A stretch of DNA of 37,527 nt from an uncultured Eubacteriales bacterium (GTDB lineage Bacteria > Bacillota > Clostridia > Oscillospirales > Oscillospiraceae), in contig ONCI01000013.1 of the NCBI GenBank assembly GCA_900316255.1, positions 1 to 37,527 on the forward strand, given 5' to 3'. Positions 30,273 to 37,527 of the stretch are shown here, piece by piece. The stretch's first letter is position 1. Every line of letters begins with the position of its first letter. Position numbers and translations under genes: made by a program. The notes below the pieces were generated by a model. That model ran no database searches, was not told the DNA's origin, and saw only the letters and a program-made list of their open reading frames with translations.

Positions 30273-31649
30273 TCAGTTCTCCCAGAATTCCCGTCCGCCC
30301 ACCTTGTGGACCACGGTCTGCCGCAGCTCCAGCATGGCGGTGTAGGTGGGCATCAGGAATACGGGCAGGGTCTGCTCCGCGGCCCAGTCCACCAGGCGGG
30401 CGTAATCCCGCTCCACGCGGATCCTGTCGTCGGGGATGCCCGCGTATTTGATGCGAACGCGCATGTCCTGGGCACGGTCGCCGGAGACGACCACCTGTTT
30501 GAGCCGGCCGGAGAGAGCCTCCAGCCCTTCAAAATCCGCGTCCCAGATCCAGGAGATGTCCTTGCCGTCTGCGTCCCGGTCGTTGAGACACACCGCCAGC
30601 ACGAAGTCCTCCTTCACGTTCTGCAGAAACTCGATCACCTGGTTGCAGCCCGCGGGGTTTTTCACCAGCATCATCTTGGTGCCGGCCTTGCCCAGGGGAA
30701 ACTGCTCCATGCGGCCGAAGCCGCAGTGGAAGCTGCCCACGGCGTCGATGGCCGCCTGCAGGGGCAACCCCATGGCGGTCACCGCTGCCACGGCGCCGAC
30801 GGCGTTATAGATGTTGTACATGGCGGGGAGATTGACCTCCACCAGCTTCTTTTCGCCCTCCGCTTCCAGGACGATGCTGCTGCCGTCCAGCCGCTGCTCG
30901 ACTACGGAAGTGACGGCCACGTCCGCCTTGTGCCGGCGGTAGCCGCACTTGGGGCAGCGGAAGCCGCCCAGGTGCCCGTAGCTCACATAGTCATATTCGT
31001 AGGCGGTCTTGCAGCGGATGCAGTGGGTGGCGTCGGAGATCTCCGGCAGCGGCCGGGAGGGGACGGCCCCCTGCTCCACGCCGAACCAGCGCACCGGATT
31101 GGGCAGATCCAGGGCCAGAGAAGCCGTCAGGGAGCAGTCCGCGTTCAGGCAGAGCACCGCCTCCGGGGCGCCCTGGATGCCGGCGCGGATGTTCTCCAGG
31201 GTGTGGGTCACCTCGCCGTAGCGGTCCAGCTGGTCCCGGAACAGATTGGTCACCACGATGACCCGGGGCTTGATGCGGCCGAAGACCGTGCGGGCCGCCG
31301 CCTCGTCGCACTCCAGGATGGCGTATTCCTTCTTCGACCTGCCCGTAAGCGTGGCGTTCATCACCAGCTCCGTCACCAGGCCGCTGGCCAGGTTTGCGCC
31401 GGAGCGGTTGGCCACAAAGGACAGGCCCTCCCGGGTGAAGGCTTCTTCGATCATACGGGCGCTGGTGGTCTTGCCGTTGGTGCCGGTGACGGCCAGGATC
31501 TTCAGGTCCTTCGCCAGGATCTGCAGCAGATCGGGGCAGACCTTCAGCGCCCAGCGGCCGGGCATGGCGGTGCCGCCGCGATGCAGCAGACGGGACAGGC
31601 CCCGCAGCAGGCGGCAGAGCAAAATAGCGAAAACGGCACGGATCTTCAT
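30273..31649 (-). CDS. murT: Lipid II isoglutaminyl synthase, Mur ligase subunit MurT
   Basis: 458 aa, starting at the ATG nine bases after AAAGGA. ATP-binding P-loop TGTNGKTT (residues 55-62). It carries the MurT-specific zinc ribbon with C210/C213 and C232/C235 (CIRC, CPKC). The end domain has MLVKNPAGCNQVIEFL and FLMPTYTAMLELRQ, typical of the DUF1727 region. It activates the stem-peptide D-Glu carboxylate for amidation by ammonia from GatD. A good promoter lies upstream. Confidence 0.93.
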   Translation of the reverse strand: MKIRAVFAILLCRLLRGLSRLLHRGGTAMPGRWALKVCPDLLQILAKDLKILAVTGTNGKTTSARMIEEAFTREGLSFVANRSGANLASGLVTELVMNATLTGRSKKEYAILECDEAAARTVFGRIKPRVIVVTNLFRDQLDRYGEVTHTLENIRAGIQGAPEAVLCLNADCSLTASLALDLPNPVRWFGVEQGAVPSRPLPEISDATHCIRCKTAYEYDYVSYGHLGGFRCPKCGYRRHKADVAVTSVVEQRLDGSSIVLEAEGEKKLVEVNLPAMYNIYNAVGAVAAVTAMGLPLQAAIDAVGSFHCGFGRMEQFPLGKAGTKMMLVKNPAGCNQVIEFLQNVKEDFVLAVCLNDRDADGKDISWIWDADFEGLEALSGRLKQVVVSGDRAQDMRVRIKYAGIPDDRIRVERDYARLVDWAAEQTLPVFLMPTYTAMLELRQTVVHKVGGREFWEN

Positions 31650-31721
31650 GCGTTGCATTCCTTTCCATTCGATACGGGATTCTATGCGGCAGCGGCTTCA
31701 ATAAGAAACCACCGAATCAAT

Positions 31722-31750
31722 ATTATAACATGTTTTTGACGGGATGACAA
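31722..31750 (-). promoter_or_regulatory. Promoter of murT-gatD
   Basis: Minus strand TTGTCA, 17-base spacer, TATAAT, about 72 bases before the murT start. Confidence 0.75.
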
Positions 31751-31792
31751 TTCCCGCCCGCGGGGAAAAGGGAAGATTCGGGGGAGCCGGAG

Positions 31793-31835
31793 CATAGAAA
31801 AAGCGGAGCGTTTTCGGCCGCTCCGCTTTTCTATG
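31793..31835. terminator. Bidirectional hairpin in the murT upstream region
   Basis: CATAGAAAAAGCGGAGCG and CGCTCCGCTTTTCTATG form a stem of about 17 bp with A and T tracts. The stretch 31836-32069 shows no gene or recognisable RNA; it contains a GC-rich palindrome CTGCGGCGCCGCAG near 31990. Confidence 0.65.
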
Positions 31836-32069
31836 AAATGAGGACAAAATGAAAAAGATGAATACTCTGCTTGCGAGTCTTATAGTAAAGGAAAGATGTT
31901 TCGGAAGTAACCGATTTTCTGTTACAAGAATGTAAAATAGAAAGGCACACCTGACAAAATAAAACCCGGGGCGGGAGCGATCGAAAAGCTGCGGCGCCGC
32001 AGCGGAGAGAGTGCTGTCCCACCGGCCCTTTTCCGCGGTACGAAAAAGCGCGGGAAACGGGCGAATTCG

Positions 32070-32098
32070 TTGACAAATCCGATTCACCACTTTATACT
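32070..32098 (+). promoter_or_regulatory. Promoter of the first secreted paralogue
   Basis: TTGACA, 17-base spacer, TATACT, 47 bases before the start codon. Confidence 0.75.
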
Positions 32099-32145
32099 GA
32101 AAAAGAAGAGCGACCCTGAAAAAACAGACAGAAAGGAGCACAGAT

Positions 32146-33810
32146 ATGAAAAAACTTTTATCCTGCCTTTTGCTTGCGGCAATGTTTCTCTCCCTGAGTC
32201 TCACCGGCGCCTGGAGCGGCCGCGCCCTGGCCGAGGCCCCGGCGGATCAGGCCGGCGCTGAGGACGCTGTCGGCGTCTGGATCGGCCTTGTGGACATGCT
32301 GCCTATCCTGGAGGAAGAGGACGCTGATCTGGCCAAACACCTGGGCTCCGTTTTTGCCAGCGTGACCCTGGAACTGCTGGAAGACGGCAGCTACGACCTG
32401 GAGGTAGACTCGACATCCATGATCTCCGCATTTCGTGTCGGCATGGTAGGCTACATCGAGGAGGTCTGTGAGCAGTTCGGTCTTACCGTGGAAGAGTTTG
32501 AACAGATGAACGGCAAGACTGTGAGCGAAACCATTGAGGAAAGCATCGCGCAGATGGAGACCGGGGATCTCGTCATCCACGAGACCGGCACCTATGTGCA
32601 GGAGGGTTCCGAGATCACCTTCGACGGATCGGACAGCTGCACCTTTACCGGCGACGCGCTTCTGATCGAGCTTGACGAATACGGAACGGTGGAGCTGACC
32701 CGGGCGGGGACCGTGGGCCTTTGGAGTGCCGAGGTCCGGCTGGGCGACGTGGAGGGGAGCGAGGAGCTGCCCGCCGCGCTCCAGGACGTGACCTTCAACC
32801 GCATTCTGGAGCTGCGCTCGGACGACAGCTTCATCCTGTCCATGGATCTGGAGAGCTTCTATCGTTCCTATCGGAACGCGGTCAAGGTCACATTTCTCGA
32901 GAGTCTGGAGGAGAGCGGCGTGACCGCTGCGGATGTGGAGAAGGTTTACGGCAAGACGGTGGAAGAGGTCGTGGACGGGCTCATCGCCGAAACGGACCTT
33001 TCTCCCCTGGAGCAGGTGCTCACCGGCAGCTATACCGAGAAGGACGGAGAACTCACCGGCACAGGCGATGACGGCACCAAGCTGGAAGGCAGCTGGAGCC
33101 GCAACAAGATGACCCTGAAGATCGAGGATTACGCTACCCTGCAGTTCACCCACCTGAGCACCGAGGACGTTCTGGCCAAGGGCGAGGGTGCCATGAGCTA
33201 TGCGGAATATGCCGCTGCCGAGATGGACACGGAGGTGGTCATCGAGGCCTATGTGCAGGCCCACCAGGATTGGTGGCAGGACAAGGTCACCGTCTATGCC
33301 CGGGATGCGGACGGCGCCTATTTTCTCTATGAGATGGCCTGCTCCGAGGAAGATGCCGCGCTGCTGCTCCCCGGCCAGAAGATCCGCGTCACCGGTGTCA
33401 AGTCCGAGTGGTCCGGAGAGGTGGAGATCGTGGACGCCAGCTTTGAGATCGTAAGGGGCAGCTATCTTTTCAATCCGGTGGACCTGACGGAGCTGCTGGG
33501 AGAGGAAGAACTGATCGACTATCAGAACCAGCTGGCCTCCTTCCGGGGCCTGACCATCGAGGCCTATGACGACACCGGCGCCGCCTTTGCCTACAAGGAC
33601 TCGGACGGCAAGACCGATGATCTGTACTTCAAGGCATCCAAGGACGGCAAGACCTATGATTTCTGCGTGGAGTTCTATCTCTGCGGCAAGGACACCGATG
33701 TTTACAAGGCGGTGGAGGCCCTGCAGGTGGGCGACGTGGTGGACCTGGAGGCCTTCCTCTACTGGTATAACGGCGCCAATCCCCATGTGACGGCGATCAT
33801 TGTGAAGTAA
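32146..33810 (+). CDS. Secreted protein with internal duplication and OB-fold-like C-terminus
   Basis: 554 aa, start with AAAGGAG upstream. Signal peptide MKKLLSCLLLAAMFLSLSLT then GAWSGRALA. Two repeated N-terminal units, residues about 42-125 and 190-285, each follow VG-(V/L)-W ... L-E-L-x-D-x-S-(Y/F) ... V ... NGKTV/YGKTVEEVV. The C-terminal about 180 residues (VVIEAYVQAHQDWWQDKVTV, GQKIRVTGVKSEWSGEVEI) resemble an OB-fold domain, followed by a second similar half. It is acidic, with no catalytic motif seen. The paralogue follows downstream. Likely exported or surface-bound; function unknown. Confidence 0.75.
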   Translation: MKKLLSCLLLAAMFLSLSLTGAWSGRALAEAPADQAGAEDAVGVWIGLVDMLPILEEEDADLAKHLGSVFASVTLELLEDGSYDLEVDSTSMISAFRVGMVGYIEEVCEQFGLTVEEFEQMNGKTVSETIEESIAQMETGDLVIHETGTYVQEGSEITFDGSDSCTFTGDALLIELDEYGTVELTRAGTVGLWSAEVRLGDVEGSEELPAALQDVTFNRILELRSDDSFILSMDLESFYRSYRNAVKVTFLESLEESGVTAADVEKVYGKTVEEVVDGLIAETDLSPLEQVLTGSYTEKDGELTGTGDDGTKLEGSWSRNKMTLKIEDYATLQFTHLSTEDVLAKGEGAMSYAEYAAAEMDTEVVIEAYVQAHQDWWQDKVTVYARDADGAYFLYEMACSEEDAALLLPGQKIRVTGVKSEWSGEVEIVDASFEIVRGSYLFNPVDLTELLGEEELIDYQNQLASFRGLTIEAYDDTGAAFAYKDSDGKTDDLYFKASKDGKTYDFCVEFYLCGKDTDVYKAVEALQVGDVVDLEAFLYWYNGANPHVTAIIVK

Positions 33811-33823
33811 ATAACGCCCTGAC

Positions 33824-33859
33824 GGGGGCTGTGAAGAAGCGTGCCTTTTTCACAGCCCC
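33824..33859 (+). terminator. Terminator between the secreted paralogues
   Basis: GGGGCTGTGAA and TTCACAGCCCC form an 11-bp perfect stem. The T-tract is weak. Confidence 0.6.
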
Positions 33860-33880
33860 TTCCGCTTTCCGGCTGGGGCG

Positions 33881-33909
33881 TTGACAAAAGGCCGCGGGGC
33901 CGTTATATT
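33881..33909 (+). promoter_or_regulatory. Promoter of the second secreted paralogue
   Basis: TTGACA, 17-base spacer, TATATT, 34 bases before the start. Confidence 0.75.
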
Positions 33910-33943
33910 GGATGCTCAGAACGTACAAGAGAGGAACCGACCC

Positions 33944-35407
33944 ATGAAAAAGACTTTGTCCTGCGTCCTGGTCCTGGCGCTGTTTTTGACCCTGAGCTTG
34001 ACGGGCGGCAGCGGCATCCCGGCTTCGGCCGACGCGCCGGAGGACCTGCCCGGCGCCTACGAGATGATCGGCATGCTCCTGCGGGGCGTGCCCTACCCGG
34101 AGCAGCAGCGGGACGCCCGCTCGGCCTTCCGCCTGCTGGTGAATGAGGACGGGACCGCGGCCCTCACCACGCCCGACGGGGTCCGCTCCTTCACCTGGGA
34201 CGGGGAGAATTTCACCGCCGAGGACGGGCTGCAGATCCCCTACAGCTTCGAGGACGGCGTCCTCATGCTGCTGGAGGATGACTTCACCATGACCTTCCAG
34301 AAGATGGAGGGCGTCGTGGGTCGTTGGACCACGGCGGTGAACCTGGGAAGTCTGCTGGAGACGGAGATCCCGGCAGCCCTGAGAACTGTGACGGGCGAGC
34401 TGGCCATGGAGCTGCGCTCGGACATGAGCTGCACCCTCTCCCTGGAAAGTGACAGCGTGCTCCCCAGCCTGCGGCAGGCGGTGAAGGAGCTCTACGCGGC
34501 GAACCTGGAGGCCAGCGGCTCCAGCACGGAGGACGCGGAGGAGGCCTACGGCAAGAGCCTGGATGACATTGTTGCGAGCCTGGTCGAGTCCATGGATCTC
34601 ACCGGCCTGGACGACAGCCAGACCGGAACCTATATGCTGCGGGACGGGAATATCGCCATCCGGCTGGAGAGCGGCAATGCGCCGGGCAGCTGGGACAGCA
34701 GCACCATGAGCCTGACGCTGCCGAGCTATGGCGAGCTGTGTTTTACCCATGTGAGCGGGGAGGACACCCTGGCCAAGGGCGAGGGCGCCATGAGCTATGA
34801 GGATTATGCCGCGGCGGAGTCCGGCGCGCCGGTGGTCATCGAGGCCTATGTGCAGGCTTGCCAGGAATGGCGGCAGGACACTATCACCGTCTATGCCCAG
34901 GACGGCGCGGGCGGCTATTTCATTTGTGATATGGGTTGCTCCGAGAAAGAGGCGGAGCGCCTGATCCCCGGACAGAAGATCCGTGTCACCGGCGTCAAAT
35001 CCATGGCAGGCGGCGAGGCCCAGATCCTGGACGCAAGCTTTGCGTTCCTGAAAGGCAACTATCTCTTCCCGCCTGCGGACGTCACGGAGCTGCTGGATCG
35101 GGAGGAGCTGATCGCGTATCAGAACCAGCTGGTCTCCTTCAAGGGCATGACCATTGAGCCCTGGGACGGATCCGGCGCCGCCTTTGCCTACAAGGATCCC
35201 GACGGCATGACCGACGACCTGTACTTCAAAGCCTCCAGGGACGGCAAGACCTATGAATTTCGCGTGGAGTTCTCTCTTTGCGGCAAGAGCACCGGCGTCT
35301 ACAAGGCGGTGGAAGCGCTGAGAGCGGGGGACACCGTGGATCTGGAGGGCTTCCTCTGCTGGGAGGAAGGCGCCAGACCCCACATCATCTCCGTCACCGT
35401 GAAGTAA
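33944..35407 (+). CDS. Secreted paralogue with OB-fold-like C-terminus
   Basis: 487 aa from the ATG preceded by GAGG; an ATG at 33881 lies inside the promoter and is rejected. Signal peptide MKKTLSCVLVLALFLTLSLT. Residues about 30-110 differ from the first paralogue, but from about 120 it aligns: one copy of the unit (VVGRWTTAVNL... LAMELRSDMSCTLSLES ... AYGKSLDDIV), then GEDTLAKGEGAMSYEDYAA, VVIEAYVQACQEWRQDTITV and GQKIRVTGVKSMAGGEAQI. The C-terminus (FAYKDPDGMTDDLYFKASRD) is about as conserved. The pair arose by duplication, with independent promoter and terminator. Function unknown. Confidence 0.75.
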   Translation: MKKTLSCVLVLALFLTLSLTGGSGIPASADAPEDLPGAYEMIGMLLRGVPYPEQQRDARSAFRLLVNEDGTAALTTPDGVRSFTWDGENFTAEDGLQIPYSFEDGVLMLLEDDFTMTFQKMEGVVGRWTTAVNLGSLLETEIPAALRTVTGELAMELRSDMSCTLSLESDSVLPSLRQAVKELYAANLEASGSSTEDAEEAYGKSLDDIVASLVESMDLTGLDDSQTGTYMLRDGNIAIRLESGNAPGSWDSSTMSLTLPSYGELCFTHVSGEDTLAKGEGAMSYEDYAAAESGAPVVIEAYVQACQEWRQDTITVYAQDGAGGYFICDMGCSEKEAERLIPGQKIRVTGVKSMAGGEAQILDASFAFLKGNYLFPPADVTELLDREELIAYQNQLVSFKGMTIEPWDGSGAAFAYKDPDGMTDDLYFKASRDGKTYEFRVEFSLCGKSTGVYKAVEALRAGDTVDLEGFLCWEEGARPHIISVTVK

Positions 35408-35424
35408 AGGACCACACATATCGC

Positions 35425-35451
35425 ATCCCCTCGGAAAACCGAGGGGATTTT
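35425..35451 (+). terminator. Terminator after the second paralogue
   Basis: ATCCCCTCGG and CCGAGGGGAT with loop AAAA and following TTTT. Confidence 0.88.
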
Positions 35452-35488
35452 TGATCGGAAAAGGAAAAAACGTATCCCCCCGGGGGGC

Positions 35489-35517
35489 TTGCGGGGGCCG
35501 GGACCTGCCGCTATAAT
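35489..35517 (+). promoter_or_regulatory. Promoter of the cbiM operon
   Basis: TTGCGG, 17-base spacer, TATAAT, 41 bases before the GTG start. No cobalamin riboswitch could be placed in this short leader. Confidence 0.6.
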
Positions 35518-35558
35518 GAGCGCAGATGCATCAAATATTCGAAATATGGGGTGATCTT

Positions 35559-36614
35559 GTGCATATGGCAGACGCGCTGCTGGCTCCCGCCGTTGCAGCC
35601 ACCATGTATGTTGCCTCCGGCACCGCCGCGGGCATTTCCATCCACAAGCTGAAAAAAGAGGACGATCCCGCGAAGCTGCCCACCATGGCCGTCACGGCCG
35701 CCCTGGTCTTCGCCGGACAGATGATCAACTATACCATTCCCGGCACCGGCTCCTCCGGACACATGTGCGGCGGCATGCTGCTCTCGGCCCTGCTGGGACC
35801 CCAGGCGGGCTTCCTGTCCATGGTGGTGATCCTCACCATCCAATGCCTGCTCTTTGGCGACGGGGGGCTGATGGCCCTGGGCGCCAATATCTGGAACATG
35901 GCCTTCTACGGCTGCTTCGTGGGCTATTACCTGCTCTGGCGGCCCATCATGCGGAGCAAGCTCTTCTCCGGCATGGGCGCCAAGGCCGGTCAGCGGGCCA
36001 GGATCATTCTGGCCTCCATCCTGGGCTGCGTGATCACCCTGCAGCTGGGCGCCTTCTCCGTGGTCATCGAGACCAGCTTCTCCGGCATCACGGAGCTGCC
36101 CTTCGGCGCCTTCCTGGCCCTGATGCAGCCCATCCATCTGGCCATCGGCCTGGTGGAGGGCCTGATCACCGCGGCGGTGCTGGTCTTCGTGTATGAGTCC
36201 CGGCCCGAGCTTCTGCGGGACGTGGACACCTCCGACAAGGCCGTCTCCGCCAAGCGCAGCCTGAAGGCAACCATCGCGATCCTGGCGGTGGTGGTGCTCC
36301 TCGTGGGCGGCGGCCTGAGCTTGCTGGCCTCCGGCAATCCGGATGGACTGGAGTGGGCGCTCTTCGGCAATGCCGAGGAGGGCTACAGCGAAAACATGGG
36401 TCTGGATGAGGAGGACTTCGGCGTCGCCAGCGCCGCGGCGGACACCGCCGGTGCCATCCAGGAAAAGACCGCCCTGCTGCCGGACTATGCCTTCCCCGAG
36501 AGCGAAAGCGCCGCGGGCACCAGCTTCTCCGGCGTGGTGGGCTCCGCCCTGGTGGCGGGCGTGGCGGTGCTCATCTGTCTCGCCGGCGGCTTCTTCCGTA
36601 AAAAGAAAGCCTGA
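35559..36614 (+). CDS. cbiM: ECF cobalt/nickel transporter substrate-binding subunit CbiM with CbiN-like end
   Basis: 351 aa from a GTG start. This start puts His at position 2 (MHMADALLAP); in CbiM/NikM the N-terminal Met-His are metal ligands, and GGGGTG lies five bases upstream. The longer frame from ATG 35526 would bury this end. Seven or so membrane spans, with GTGSSGHMCGGMLLSALLGPQAGFL and GANIWNMAFYGCFVGYY. The C-terminal about 120 residues carry PDGLEW and LPDYAFPE and a final span (SALVAGVAVLICLAGGFF), as in CbiN/PDGLE domains, so CbiM and CbiN are fused. Cobalt versus nickel is not decided by sequence. Confidence 0.87.
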   Translation: MHMADALLAPAVAATMYVASGTAAGISIHKLKKEDDPAKLPTMAVTAALVFAGQMINYTIPGTGSSGHMCGGMLLSALLGPQAGFLSMVVILTIQCLLFGDGGLMALGANIWNMAFYGCFVGYYLLWRPIMRSKLFSGMGAKAGQRARIILASILGCVITLQLGAFSVVIETSFSGITELPFGAFLALMQPIHLAIGLVEGLITAAVLVFVYESRPELLRDVDTSDKAVSAKRSLKATIAILAVVVLLVGGGLSLLASGNPDGLEWALFGNAEEGYSENMGLDEEDFGVASAAADTAGAIQEKTALLPDYAFPESESAAGTSFSGVVGSALVAGVAVLICLAGGFFRKKKA

Positions 36615-36620
36615 GTACAA

Positions 36621-36651
36621 TAGTTTTTAGTTTTTAGTTTTTAGTTTTTAG
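36621..36651 (+). repeat. Four TTTTTAG tandem repeats
   Basis: TAG followed by TTTTTAG four times, just after cbiM and 57 bases before cbiQ. A hairpin (GGGCAGGGA/TCCCTGTCC, about 36665-36687) follows. Confidence 0.8.
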
Positions 36652-36708
36652 AAAAGCGGAAACGGGCAGGGAAAAACTCCCTGTCCGCGTCCGCGTTTTG
36701 CTGCGTTT

Positions 36709-37512
36709 ATGAACAAAATGGAAAAGGCGCTGCACGAGCTTGCCGAAATGGACGAGCTGGCAGCGGGCACTTCGCCCATCCACGGCCTCTGCGCCCCGGC
36801 GAAGCTGCTGACCACAATTGCATATATCGCGGTGGTGCTCTCCTTCGGCAAGTACCAGCTCAGCGGGCTCATCGTCATGGTCCTCTACCCGGTGCTGCTT
36901 TTCCAGATCAGCGGCGTCTCCGTGGGCAGCTTTTTCTACAAGCTGCGGATCGTGCTGCCCCTGGTGATGGCGGTGGGGCTCTTTAACCCCATCTTCGATC
37001 GGCAGATCCTGCTGCGCATCGGCTCGGTGGGGGTCTCCGGCGGCGTCATCAGCATGCTCACGCTGATGATGAAGGGGGTCTTCTGCCTGATGGCCTCCTA
37101 TCTGCTCATGGCCACCACCCCCATCGACGTGCTCTGCGCCGCGCTGCGGAAGTTCCACGTTCCCGCCACCCTGGTGACCCTGCTGCTGCTGACCTATCGC
37201 TACATCGGCGTGATGACGGAGGAGCTTGCGGTGATGACCGAGGCCTATGCCCTCCGGGCCCCCGGGCAGAAGGGTATCCACGTGTCCGCCTGGGGCAGCT
37301 TCCTGGGCCAGCTGCTGCTGCGCAGCATGGACCGGGCGGAGGAACTCTATAACAGCATGCTCCTGCGGGGCTATCACCAGCATTTCCATTACGCCCCGGT
37401 GAAGAAATGCACCGGGAAGGACGCCGCCTTTTTCCTGGGCTGCACGGCGGCTTTCCTGCTGCTGCGCTTTGTGGATCTGGCCCAGCTTCTGGGCTCTCTT
37501 GTGGTGAGGTGA
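36709..37512 (+). CDS. cbiQ: ECF transporter transmembrane subunit CbiQ
   Basis: 267 aa, with about five hydrophobic spans. N-terminal DELAAGTSPIHGLCAPAKLLTTIAY is the CbiQ-type start, and AYALRAPGQKG and MDRAEELYNSMLLRGY contain the coupling helices that touch the ATPase (ARG-like motifs). No good ribosome site is seen before ATG 36709 or 36718, so the start is uncertain. It follows cbiM and precedes a probable ATPase gene, matching a cbiMNQO-type operon. Confidence 0.82.
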   Translation: MNKMEKALHELAEMDELAAGTSPIHGLCAPAKLLTTIAYIAVVLSFGKYQLSGLIVMVLYPVLLFQISGVSVGSFFYKLRIVLPLVMAVGLFNPIFDRQILLRIGSVGVSGGVISMLTLMMKGVFCLMASYLLMATTPIDVLCAALRKFHVPATLVTLLLLTYRYIGVMTEELAVMTEAYALRAPGQKGIHVSAWGSFLGQLLLRSMDRAEELYNSMLLRGYHQHFHYAPVKKCTGKDAAFFLGCTAAFLLLRFVDLAQLLGSLVVR

Positions 37513-37517
37513 GAAGG

Positions 37518-37527
37518 ATGATCGAAT
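37518..37527 (+). CDS. Probable start of cbiO (ECF ATPase), cut by the window
   Basis: ATGATCGAAT follows the cbiQ stop by five bases, with GAGAAGG just upstream. Only Met-Ile-Glu is visible. The identity rests on operon order alone. Confidence 0.45.

Noticed and set aside
29562-31739. 725-residue plus-strand frame
   Set aside because: Antisense to murT and gatD, both confidently identified.
35461-35558. Cobalamin or nickel/cobalt riboswitch before cbiM
   Set aside because: The predicted transcript leader is only about 40 bases, too short for either known riboswitch.

Overview
The window is a high-GC chromosomal segment of an anaerobic Gram-positive bacterium, most likely a gut Clostridia member of the Oscillospiraceae type. 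This is inferred from strong AGGAGG ribosome binding sites, TTGACA/TATAAT promoters with 17-base spacing, an NfnAB transhydrogenase, the MurT/GatD lipid II amidation pair, a SleB-type wall hydrolase, many iron-sulfur flavoenzymes and dispersed double-hairpin repeats. No rRNA gene and no CRISPR array were seen.

Layout. 0.06-5.9 kb (minus): a tightly packed four-gene redox operon (GltD-like iron-sulfur flavoprotein, orphan HypA-like protein, CrtI-like FAD oxidoreductase, 2Fe-2S flavin reductase). 5.9-15.1 kb: an accessory zone with hairpin repeats, two broken genes, a small plus-strand gene group (winged-helix membrane protein, XRE regulator, membrane peptide, GYxDG-repeat lipoprotein), a three-gene toxin-antitoxin-SecB-like chaperone (TAC) operon, a 26-codon serine recombinase stump, an XRE-TPR/MFS pair, and tRNA-Glu, tRNA-Met and tRNA-Val genes surrounded by unusual elements that carry tRNA 3' ends. 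15.1-24.8 kb: M29 aminopeptidase, a three-gene ABC exporter (minus), then a plus-strand run of Nudix, acetyltransferase, kinase-like, iron-sulfur aldo/keto reductase and AlkD-like genes. 24.9-27.4 kb: nfnAB. 27.5-31.7 kb (minus): wall hydrolase, membrane peptide, PHP phosphoesterase, a 72-bp tandem repeat, gatD and murT. 32.1-35.4 kb: two paralogous secreted proteins, each with its own promoter and terminator. 35.6-37.5 kb: ECF cobalt/nickel transporter genes cbiM(N), cbiQ and the first codons of a probable cbiO.

Themes. Electron transfer is prominent: the 5' operon and NfnAB share the GltD-like module and could be linked through NAD(P)H and ferredoxin pools. The metal transporter at the right edge could supply cobalt or nickel; a link to the HypA-like protein at the left edge is speculation. 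The most notable items are the TAC module (the chaperone retains the C-terminal SecB signature and the antitoxin has an extra aromatic tail), the four or more elements ending in copies of tRNA-Glu or tRNA-Val 3' ends and followed by hairpins, and the uncharacterised four-gene redox operon with its HypA-like member.
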